Assembly (NCBI GenBank): GCA_003254885.1
Contig: QANT01003167.1
Coordinates: 1 to 37,866, forward strand
Direction: 5' to 3'
Length of the DNA: 37,866 nucleotides
From: Purshia tridentata
Taxonomy: Eukaryota; Streptophyta; Magnoliopsida; Rosales; Rosaceae
A program made the position numbers and the translations under genes. The stretch's first letter is position 1, and every line of letters starts with the position of its first letter. Below are positions 30,499 through 37,866 of the stretch, in pieces. Below the pieces are notes generated by a model. That model was not told where the DNA came from and made no database searches. It was given only the letters and a program-made list of their open reading frames with translations.

Positions 30499-31507
30499 TG
30501 AGAAGAATTGAAGGTGGTACCTGGGCTGGATTTGCGCTTCTTAGCGAACTTCTTCTTAACTTTCTTCTTTTTCTTCTTGGAAGAAGATTTTCCAGCCCCC
30601 AACGTGGCTTCATCAATATTCTTCCCTAACAGTTTGCTAGGCCAAAGAGACCTATCCAAGGAAGCTGTGTTAGGTCCACTATCACTCTCTGAATTCTCAA
30701 CATCAAGAGCATGGAAATAGTTGAGAGAGTTAATCAAGGAGGCTGGAGATGGTGGTTCACACTCCAAATGAACCACACTCGACTTGGAATTCCTCTCAAA
30801 ATTGTGCACAGCACTAATAGCCTTAATTGGGTTGATGATTTTAGGCCAGCCATGCTTCTCCACATTTTTGCCACTACATCTATTCTCAATGACACGATTG
30901 GCATCATGTTCCTCATTTGAGTGAGAGAGCTCATTTCCTGTTTTCTTTTTGACCCACATCATAGGTTTGGAATCTGTTTTATAGCTTCCCATAGTGTGCC
31001 CAAAGGATTTACAAAGAGTGCAAATTTTAGGTCTCACCAACATGCTGCACCAAATCAAATGAGTCAATTAACTCACTATTAGCATCTACCTCAACACAAA
31101 CTCTAGTAGAAGAATTTCTTCTGCGATTTTTAGTAAACCCATCAGCATAGAGTGGTCTTCCCACGGCACTAGCAATGCAGCTTAACCTTTTGGCAGTCCA
31201 ACATTCATGACGGATGTTGTAAAGCTTGACCCATAAGGGAATCTTTGACTGGGACTCTTTAGTGAAGGATAGACCTGGCTGCCATCTTTTTAGAAATAGA
31301 GGCTTCCCACAAAATGCCAAGGGCCAGCTTCAAGAATCATGGAGAAAGATTCATCCCTATTGAACTTGAAAAAATAAAAGCCATTATCATTCGCTGGAAC
31401 CTCAAGTAAGCCTTTGCTGCCCCAAACCTTGTGAGCAAGAGTGTTAATGGCTGAGAAAGAGAGCTTTTTTTCCACCATGTAGCCAACTAGACAATTTTCC
31501 CAAATAC
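30495..31507 (-). pseudogene. LINE 3 ORF1 (DUF4283 and zinc knuckle), 5'-truncated and broken
   Basis: Coding starts inside the ORF at IWENCLVGYMVEKK. The DUF4283-like part is LAHKVWGSKGLLEV to GPWHFVG. A one-base loss near 31316 shifts the frame to KPLFLKRWQPG through RVCVEVDANSEL. Then a deletion of about 50 bp near 31040, relative to LINE 2, removes the residues before KICTLCK. The knuckle CTLCKSFGHTMGSY has Tyr in place of the fourth Cys; LINE 2 has Phe there. The tail is lysine-rich (SSSKKKKKKVKKK) and ends SSPGTTFNSSQ. LINE 3 keeps Trp where LINE 2 has a stop at the start of this region. Confidence 0.85.
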
Positions 31508-31516
31508 GTATTTCTT
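31508..31516. repeat. Putative LINE 3 target-site duplication, right copy
   Basis: GTATTTCTT lies at the truncated 5' end of LINE 3 and pairs with GTTTTTCTT at 26690-26698. The boundary is estimated from where similarity to LINE 2 stops (just after ATTTTCC/CAAA). Confidence 0.5.
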
Positions 31517-32518
31517 GGTTCAGTATGGGACACGGTGCTTGGCCTCCTCTCGGTACTTCCCCCTTGAGTTTCAACTCGCTCTCTACTTAGATATGCAATC
31601 TCCTGTAGTTGCCTTTGAATTGATTGGTCATCATCACTTGCATCATTTGCTTGAGTTTAGCGACTTCAGTCTCCACCTTATTCATTTCTCTGCTTTTCTT
31701 TTTCTACTTCCTAGTCTGAAATTCAGAGCCATTGTGTCAAATAAAGCCAATGCTTCTTCGAAAATCTTTTCTTTGAGTGCTCCACAGCAGCTCATGTCGA
31801 TCATTATGTGTTCTTGCTCTTGTAACCCTTCATAAAAATACTCAATTAACATCCATGGAGCAAACCGATGATGTGTGCAGGAATTAAGAAACTCTTAGTA
31901 TCTTTCCCAGCTCTCGCCAAAGGTTTCCTGCTCAGTTTGAGTGAATCCCAGAATTTGCTTCCTTATCGTCATGGTCTTGCTAGCTGGATAGAACTTCTTG
32001 AGGAACATGGATGCCAAATCCTCCCATGAGTCAATTGATGCTATCTGCAAAGAGTACAGCCAACTTTTAGCTTTTTCTTTAAGAGAAATCGGGAACATTC
32101 TTAAATTCCTTTGCTTAATACTTAAGCCCTTCAGTTTGCCAATCTCGCAAATTGCATGGAATTCCTTCAAGTGCAAATATGGATCTTCTCCTTCATGGCC
32201 ATAATAGATAGGTAGTAATTTAATTATCCCACTTTGAATTTCAAATTGCTCGGCCTCCACTTGAGGATAGGCTATGCTTGTGGGCTGCACCAAAAACATG
32301 GGGGTAGAAAAATCACTTAAAGGCCTTGCATCTTGTGATTGATCCAACTCCTCTTCTCCATCTTCATTCTCGGCTGGAGGCATAATTTCGACTATAGTTC
32401 GAGTGGGTTTCCGAGTGATCCTAGGTAAACCTCTGCTACCACTTATCATCCTCTCAACTTCTCTACGAGTAATGGGAGTGACTTTGGAACTAAATCCCTC
32501 CATTGTTCCTAAAAACAA
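31508..32518 (-). pseudogene. Gag N-terminal part of the Athila-like element (upstream of LINE 3)
   Basis: The open block is 32518-31895. It starts MFLGTMEGF; the second Met is an equally possible start. A capsid-like retrotransposon gag region begins near residue 95 (PIYYGHEGEDPYLHLKEF), followed by MFPISLKEKAKSWLYSL and FLKKFYPASKTMTIRKQIL and ending TFGESWERY. After a stop or shift near 31893 the gag resemblance continues (FAPWMLIEYFYEGL, near 31870-31830) and decays towards the LINE 3 junction. Gag packages element RNA. It is an old gag, broken by small mutations and by LINE 3. Confidence 0.85.
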
Positions 32519-32620
32519 AGAGAAATCATAATCCTAAAACAAAATCAAAAATAAAACTAAAACTTATTTACAATGAGTTAATTGGAAATATTTAGACTAG
32601 TAATCAACACCAATAACATT
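32519..32620 (-). other. 5' leader of the Athila-like element
   Basis: About 100 bp of AT-rich, non-coding sequence between the primer-binding site and the start of gag. I see no further signal. Confidence 0.6.
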
Positions 32621-32638
32621 TCCCCGGCAACGGCGCCA
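32621..32638 (-). promoter_or_regulatory. Primer-binding site for tRNA-Asp
   Basis: The + strand reads TCCCCGGCAACGGCGCCA, the 3' end of plant tRNA-Asp including CCA. The minus (element) strand therefore carries its complement, TGGCGCCGTTGCCGGGGA, six bases from the LTR end. tRNA-Asp priming is typical of Athila/Tat-group elements. The match is perfect over the 18 bases I compared. Confidence 0.9.
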
Positions 32639-33744
32639 AAAACTTGTTGTATGTTTTATTAGAGCAAAAATAATGTGTTTTAAGAGCTCCAATTTACTTG
32701 CAAGTGCACGAGTCGCGAAGTAGCAAGACATGCAAACACGAGGTCGATCCCTCAGAGAAGAGTATTGATGCAAGAACAACTATTCTAACTAAATCCAATT
32801 AAACCAAATACTACTCACACGCACAATCAAGGGGTTTGAAAATGTTTAATAAACTAATAAAAATAACGTGCAAGAATGGACAGAAATCAATATAAGTGAA
32901 GCACTAGGGTTCTGATTACACCACCAGCACATTACCTTCCATTCCTATGGATTACATCCAACCAATAACATGTAAGTTCATAAAGTTTGACTACCAAAAG
33001 CTTTGGCTATTTCCGTTTGGCGTTATACCTTCCTTATGCATGTACTAAGAGCTTATCGGGCCTACCCTAACAAGTTAACGTGCATGTTCCTAGATAAACT
33101 AGGGCAATCATCCATGCAAGAGTCATTAAGTTTTATGAAGATGTCAAACACATAGACCACCTATCCAAAACAATTTACATGGTGCAAATCTATGTTCCCT
33201 TTACCCAAAGATATGTTCTTAGGACATCTCCCTGCTACCTATTGAAATTATCATCCTTTCGAGCTTATTTAATTTCACAACATAATCTAGATGCATTTAA
33301 CCTAAGGTGATCAGTCAAATGTGCCACAAATAGAATCAATTTAAATAGAGATCCATGATTTTTAAACATACATGTATTGAAATTCAACAATCCATAAAAA
33401 AAATTAGGTAGCATGACTAGGGTTTCATCCTAGCCCTAGCTGTAAGTTTAGCTAGGCATACTTAACAATAAAATCCTTAAAAGCATAATTAAAACTAAAG
33501 AAAATAGAGAAGGAAAAAGGAAAGCAAGCCGTGGGCAGCAAGATGTAGCGGCGGCAAGGCAGCAGCGGCAGTGGTGGTGCATGGCAGCAAGGCAGCAGCT
33601 CCTCCCTTGGGCGGCGTCGGCAAGGTCACGGCAAGACCAAGCTCCTACTCCTCTTGGCTGGCCGAATTCCCCTCTACTCTCTCTCTCTCTACATTCTTAA
33701 TTTTTGTGCCTAAGTTAATCCCCAGATTCTGAAGTATAGTGGGG

Positions 33745-33752
33745 TTTATATA
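33745..33752 (-). promoter_or_regulatory. TATA box in the right (5') LTR
   Basis: Minus strand TATATAAA followed by CCCC, identical to the box in the left LTR. This copy would drive the element's genomic transcript, starting a few tens of bases lower in coordinate. Confidence 0.62.
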
Positions 33753-34066
33753 GGGAGGCTTTCCTTGGAGAAGAGGGAAAAGGAAAACACTAAAAATTAG
33801 AGTTTGGAGGCTAGGGATTTACGACAACACCAGGGCCTTGCCCCATAAGCACATGCGGTTGCCCTTGGGGTTTTTAATCCCTTGGGCTTGCGGCAACTTA
33901 AGCCCACTTCCCCTTGCACATGCCTCTTGAGTGATCCACTTGACTCTTAGCCCAATTGATTCCATGTAGGATGGCCCACTACTCTTTAGAAGCTTCTAGA
34001 GCACTTTTACCTTGACCAAACATTCCTTGGTCCCATTAGGAAACTTTGTCCAACTAGGTTTACCGT

Positions 34067-34256
34067 TCCTAGTCCAACCAGGATTTCCTTTTCCTAATCC
34101 AACTAAGATTAGGTTTTCCTAGTTCAACTAGGGTTTCATATTTCTGACCCTGGACGCTAATGGTTTTCCTGGTTTGGCTAGGATTCCTTATTTGAGTAGG
34201 ATTTCAGCTTTCCTAGTTCCATCAGGATTTCTTCAGTTTTCCTAGTTTGATAAGGA
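34067..34256. promoter_or_regulatory. U3 dyad cluster, right LTR copy
   Basis: This is the same series of 17-bp TCCTAGTnnnACTAGGA-like words as at 22403-22592, with independent point changes (for example ACCAGGA for ACTAGGA in the first). Confidence 0.62.
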
Positions 34257-34378
34257 ATTGTCCAATTTTGGCTCTTTTGGCTTCTTTCTTCAAAATTGCT
34301 TTCTTTAACCTACAAATTACACAAACAAAGCAAAAAAACACAAAATGCCAAGTTTTAGCGTTCTAGGTTAGGGAATTA

Positions 34379-34394
34379 CACTACTACAATAAAG
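34379..34394 (+). repeat. CACTA-like left terminal sequence
   Basis: CACTACTACAATAAAG. The matching inverted terminus (CTTTATTGTAGTAGTG) was not found in the window. Confidence 0.7.
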
Positions 34395-34401
34395 TAAACA
34401 A

Positions 34402-34654
34402 ACGACGGATATTCACCGTTGTCTATTTTTTGACTTTACCGTCGTATATTCGACTATAGTGTATTGGGGTATAATTACACAACGGTATTATACTGTTGTC
34501 TTGTGAGACATTACACAATGGTTCTGAAAGAAAAACTGTCGTATATATACACTAAAAAACTGATGGATTAGAGGTTACCGTTGTTGAGCATTTATATAGA
34601 CGACGGTTTCTATATCATATATGTCATGTAATGAGATTTAATACAACGGTTTGT
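34402..34654. repeat. Left subterminal hairpin repeats of the CACTA-like element
   Basis: The pair ACGACGG (34402-34408)/CCGTTGT (34416-34422) is followed by further words such as CCGTCGT, ACAACGGT, ACTGTTGT, ACCGTTGTT and ACGACGGTTT at roughly 20-60-bp spacing. In CACTA elements such arrays bind the transposase. That is family knowledge, not shown here. Confidence 0.7.
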
Positions 34655-34664
34655 ATCACTAATA

Positions 34665-34669
34665 GTATG
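34665..34669. repeat. TSD of the solo LTR, left copy
   Basis: GTATG, repeated at 36976-36980. Confidence 0.7.
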
Positions 34670-36975
34670 TATCACGCCCTAACCCGAGATTAAAGAGTAA
34701 ATCCCGAATTAAGGAGTGAATCACACTCTTATTATAGAATTAACTTCTATAACTAGAATGTGATGTGAAAAAATAAAATAAAGAAAAATAAACCTTTTAA
34801 TTCAACTAAATTCAAACTTAATTTACAAAATCAACTGTACTTTTGTCCTCTATATCTCTCTAAATCAAGCTTCGGTTCACGCTTAATCCCACAGACTTCT
34901 TCTAGTTGGTTCCATACTAACTCTCGATTAAATACCTACAAAGTCTATGAGGAGGTGAGCTCAAACCAACGGCTCAGTAGGGACATAAGATCTTAACAAG
35001 TAGAATTGATTAAATTGAAGCTTTAATGAAAAACATACAACATGCTATGAACAATATATAATATAATAATACTATTAATCCATGTATGTGATGCAACACT
35101 TCCTCAGTTTAAATCCCATAATATCGATAGTTGTTAATTCAATTATAGAACAATCAGACCGCATGTCTCATACCATGCATTTTACCACTGTGGTCCCGAT
35201 CACTTTATAATATAAGTTAACAGTCCTATGCATATTGAAATATAAATAACATTGCAATAGTCTTCACTTAACCGCACCTAAGTGCAAGACATCCTAACTG
35301 CGATCGCAACCGAAGGTCCCAATGCGCCTTGGGGTTTAGATCGTTTTATCAACTGCAGCTGAAGGGGCTTCTCTCCCCGCGCACACTACGAATTTAAATC
35401 CCGATTCCCACTCACCACAGCTCCATTCTCAATGAATTATGATTCACGTTCAAATACATGCACGTTCAGATAAATGCACATAGTATTTATATATATATAT
35501 ATATATATATACAATTATCTAATTCACATAATAATCAAGTAATTCAAGTAGTCAAGTAATTCACATAATAGCACGCACGCATAGTTTCTTAACAAAGATT
35601 CAATACAACCAAATCACAAGTTAAGGTTCCCCAGATCCCCCTACCTGGTTTTCAAAGCTCAGCCTGACCTCATACGTCCATTCGAGAAGAAATCCTAAAT
35701 TGTCCTGTGCTTCCCGGTCGTTGTCCAATCTTAATCCCGTACAAGAAAACCACAATTAAATAATGAACCAACGTCGCTCACTCTCTAATCCTAGTGTGTG
35801 TAGTGCACTTTTTCAAGTTTGGGGTCTCGAATCGCAAAACGGAGCCCACCATTGGACCCGAAATCCAAAATGGAGTGGGGCTAGAACTTTTCCCGGCGAC
35901 GGAGGCCGCTAGAAACCACCGCACGTGCCACCATGCGTCGGCAGTGCGAGTGGGGGTCGCCGGTTACTGTTCATCATCTTCTTCCTTTGTTCCCCTGTTT
36001 TCTGCAACTTCCAGATTTTTTTCTTAAATTTGGGCCTTCGTTTAACCTATCAAACGACCTCCGATTTCTACAAGTTTATACTTGTTAGAAAGCTCTACAT
36101 CTCCTCTTTTAAAACCACTCAAAGATCTCTAAAATCCAATGGTCAAATCTTCAGATATTTGAGTTCAACGTACCCTACCCGAAACTGTCAAATTTCCAGA
36201 AAATTTCCAAAGTTTCCAAATTTCAACCCACTTCAATCCCTTTTGATTCTAACACTCCTAATCAGTTCTTAAGGCTAAGAAATGATAATTTACAACCTAT
36301 TTAACAATTAAAATCAAAGAAATCATAATAAACCAAATTAAACCATAAACCCAAAAATCTGAAAATGACTCTCTACACCCAACCCGAAATCCTTCCTCTC
36401 TTCCCTTTAAGTTCTGTGCATTTGTAATCCTAACAAGTTTTCTAATCAATAATTGAACCTCACCAAAGTTATAAAATTAAATTGAAATTCGAAATCACAA
36501 AAAAAACAGTGGTGGAGCTTACCTCCTCTTCCACCTTCTTTTCTCCCTTCTTCTTCTTCTTCTCTGCTCTCTCTCTGGTTTTGAAAATTCTAGAGTTGGG
36601 TTGTGGGTTTGTTGAAGTAAATTTGGCTGGGTTTTCAATTGATGTTATCTACCTTTTAACAAAACACACACTCACACACCGCACACACTGCTTCCCCTTC
36701 ACTCCACATTAATATTACACTAACACACTCACAGCAATCCACCTCCAAACGGTCCAATGTAAATGTCTAAAACTAAATTTTACCTTCAAATAAAAGTGGT
36801 TGGGTTTACAACCAAACTCAGCCCGTAAATAATAATTCAAAGTTTATTTTTAGCTTTTAAATATATATCTATTATATTTAATATAATATAAAAAGATAAT
36901 ACTAATTACACTTAATTACACAAAATCAATATTAATTAAAAAAAAAATTTTTTTCATTAAAACTAGGTTATTACA
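34670..36975 (-). mobile_element. Solo LTR, 2.3 kb, of an unrelated LTR retrotransposon
   Basis: On the + strand it begins TATCACGCCCTAACCCGAG and ends AGGTTATTACA, flanked by the 5-bp duplication GTATG. The ends fit TG...CA with a G-to-A change at base 2. No gag-pol coding, primer-binding site or second LTR is seen inside, so it is a solo LTR, formed by recombination between two LTRs. The orientation is a guess, based on TGTAATAACC at the minus-strand start and GGGCGTGATA at its end, as in many plant LTRs. Short open frames inside (35794-36712) resemble no protein I recognise. The sequence differs from the Athila-like LTR. Confidence 0.72.
35487..35511. repeat. (TA)n microsatellite
   Basis: An uninterrupted alternating T/A run of about 25 bp inside the solo LTR. 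Confidence 0.85.
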
Positions 36976-36980
36976 GTATG
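36976..36980. repeat. TSD of the solo LTR, right copy
   Basis: GTATG, directly after the terminal ACA. Confidence 0.7.
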
Positions 36981-36989
36981 CCTTTTACC

Positions 36990-37275
36990 ACTGTTTTAAG
37001 TAAAAAACTGTAATGAAATACTAATCAAGACGTCGGGTATTTACGAGAAACCGTTGTGTATTATATGAAATAACTCGGTATTTTATTGTCTATAACCATT
37101 TCAAACAATGGTTTTTGTTTGGAAACCGTTACATATATATTTTCTTCACAACAATTTGTAGTTTAAACTGTTGTACATTTCTTTATTCGACAATGGTTTT
37201 AAATTTTGAACCATTGTTAGTTGTAAGTATATACAATGGTTTTCAAGGTGAAAACGTTGTATATACAACTGTTTA
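36990..37275. repeat. Right subterminal hairpin repeats of the CACTA-like element
   Basis: The clearest is ACAATGGTT (37190-37198) with AACCATTGT (37209-37217), a perfect 9-bp inverted repeat with a 10-base loop. Others are ACAATGGTTT/AAACCGTT near 37105-37130, ACAACAATTTG/AACTGTTGT near 37147-37175, and ACAATGGTTTTC/GAAAACGTTGT near 37233-37261. They match the left subterminal words in type and spacing. Confidence 0.7.
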
Positions 37276-37866
37276 TATGAGCTTGGTGGCAAGTCACCAT
37301 ACAATTATGAGCAAATATCTTATTAATGGATTTTTAGTACAACCATTATTCCAAATTGTTTCCCTAAACTTCTAAAGTAGTCCACAATTAATAATAAAAA
37401 CTTTGGAATTTATAAAGTACCCATAAATCAAGAAAGTTAATTAGTACTTGTATTACTCCCTTAAAGCTATGCCATATATACAAAAAATATGCCACTTATA
37501 GGCCATGTGCAAATCCCATTTGCACATCTATACCAAAATATTGCTACCACTAACTTAATCTATCAAACAGCCCAATCACATCCTCATGGCTAATCTAGCA
37601 AAGTAATAACTCATATATACCCCGAGTTGATCTGGCTAACTAAACAAATTGGCCTTTGAAAAAAAAAAAAAAGACAAAACCACTGACATATATGAAAAAA
37701 TCCACTAACATGTAGCACGTCTATCTATAGTCCCCACAAAGTCTGTCCATTCTATCCACACTTGATCAATATTTTCTTGTTTGTAAGTGTTGTCCTTCCT
37801 TCTCTCCCACTGAAACAAGTCAAAAATAGGTCTTTAAAATAAAAACATATTTAACTTTCAAACATA
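37276..37866. other. AT-rich sequence, nothing recognised
   Basis: No satellite, LTR or coding similarity was found, apart from the tail of an open frame from 37115 that has no family resemblance. It contains a 14-base A run near 37659-37672. It may be the remainder of the CACTA-like element or its flank. Confidence 0.5.

Larger units (their letters stand above)
26699..31507 (-). mobile_element. LINE 3: 5'-truncated L1-clade element nested in the Athila-like gag
   Basis: This minus-strand LINE has the C-terminal part of ORF1, a complete but broken ORF2, and a 3' UTR with the family end ATTTACCAAAA. Its 5' end stops inside ORF1 (about 31507), so it is truncated, as is common for LINEs. Gag coding lies on both sides: 32518-31508 upstream and 26689-26042 downstream. 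It therefore inserted after the LTR element. A putative 9-bp TSD with one mismatch flanks it. Confidence 0.9.
21065..34378 (-). mobile_element. Athila-like Ty3/gypsy LTR retrotransposon, internally deleted, carrying a nested LINE
   Basis: Two similar terminal regions of about 1.7 kb (21065-22717 and 32645-34378) flank an internal region read on the minus strand: tRNA-Asp primer-binding site, gag, protease, RT, RNase H and a short integrase remnant. The order protease-RT-RNase H-integrase is that of Ty3/gypsy, and the RT sequence, LTR length and tRNA-Asp site fit the Athila lineage. The integrase core and anything after it is missing. LINE 3 (26699-31507) splits gag. The left end abuts satellite after CCAAG. 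No matching copy of CCAAG is seen at the right end, where a CACTA-like element begins. The element cannot move by itself: it has stops in protease/gag and RNase H, and no integrase. Confidence 0.92.
32645..34378 (-). repeat. 5' LTR of the Athila-like element (right on the + strand)
   Basis: On the + strand it begins TGTTGTATGTTTT. Its outer end reads GGGAATTACACTAC, where the other LTR reads GGGAATTGGCA. The last two or three LTR bases are either replaced by or shared with the start of the CACTA-like element. It contains a GCA-rich stretch (33535-33600), a CT run (33677-33692) and a 65-bp segment (33942-34006) missing from the left LTR. Confidence 0.9.
34379..37275. mobile_element. CACTA-like (En/Spm) non-autonomous DNA transposon
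   Basis: The left end CACTACTACAATAAAG is a typical plant CACTA terminus. It is followed within 20 bp by hairpin-forming subterminal repeats built on ACGACGG/CCGTTGT and ACAACGG. Related words (CCGTTGTG, ACAATGGTT...AACCATTGT) occur at 36990-37270, the other side of a nested solo LTR. No transposase coding is seen, so the element is non-autonomous. The right terminus is not recognised; the end given is where the subterminal words stop. Confidence 0.72.

Noticed and set aside
32621..32638. Possible tRNA gene fragment.
   Set aside because: Only the terminal 18 bases of tRNA-Asp match, with nothing of the rest of a tRNA nearby. Position next to the LTR makes it a primer-binding site.
35794..36712. 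Open frames of 76-115 codons (35794-36027, 35925-36272, 36482-36712).
   Set aside because: They fall inside the solo LTR, are low-complexity, and show no recognisable domain or start context.
37365..37380. AAAGTAGTCCAC as the right CACTA terminus.
   Set aside because: It does not match the complement of the left end beyond GTAGT, and no 3-bp duplication is evident.
37781..37795. TTTGTAAGTG as the right CACTA terminus with a 2-bp loss.
   Set aside because: It is about 500 bp beyond the last subterminal repeat and the match is short, so chance is likely.

Overview
This is a stretch of nuclear plant DNA, most likely pericentromeric or centromeric heterochromatin, with no recognisable host gene. 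It carries plant-type L1 LINEs (DUF4283-type ORF1; ORF2 with APE endonuclease, reverse transcriptase and a C-terminal zf-RVT domain), an Athila-like Ty3/gypsy element primed by tRNA-Asp, a CACTA-like DNA transposon, and a long satellite array. The elements and the DUF4283 type of ORF1 suggest a flowering plant. I cannot name the species.

Layout. (1) 1-3596: 3' two-thirds of a LINE on the + strand, running off the left edge. (2) 3597-21064: one satellite array of about 150-bp monomers, split by a full-length minus-strand LINE (8875-14917, imperfect 12-bp target-site duplication). Left of that LINE the array is a regular higher-order repeat (HOR): ten distinguishable monomer types, called A to J here, repeat every 1472-1489 bp. 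Right of it the same types occur in 15-monomer and 9-monomer blocks with fused monomers. (3) 21065-34378: a minus-strand Athila-like LTR retrotransposon with both LTRs, primer-binding site, decayed gag-protease-RT-RNase H, and a deletion of the integrase core and everything downstream. A third LINE (26699-31507) sits in its gag. (4) 34379 to about 37275: a CACTA-like element starting at the outer end of the right LTR, with hairpin-rich subterminal repeats on both sides of a 2.3-kb solo LTR (34670-36975, TSD GTATG). (5) 37276-37866: AT-rich DNA with nothing recognised.

How the parts relate. The satellite is the host layer. LINE 2 and the Athila-like element inserted into it, and LINE 1 adjoins it. 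LINE 3 inserted later into the Athila-like element, and a solo LTR formed inside the CACTA-like element. All protein-coding parts carry stops or frameshifts, so I annotate them as pseudogenes. The three LINEs belong to one family: they share protein sequence and a 3' end ending in ATTTACCA/ATTCATCA plus A-run. The two copies that retain the ORF1/ORF2 junction both have an ATGA stop/start overlap.

The most notable observations are the ten-monomer HOR, a near-perfect 28-bp palindrome plus a second hairpin within the monomers, the change from regular to scrambled HOR along the array, the ORF1/ORF2 ATGA overlap, and the palindrome cluster in the Athila-like U3.
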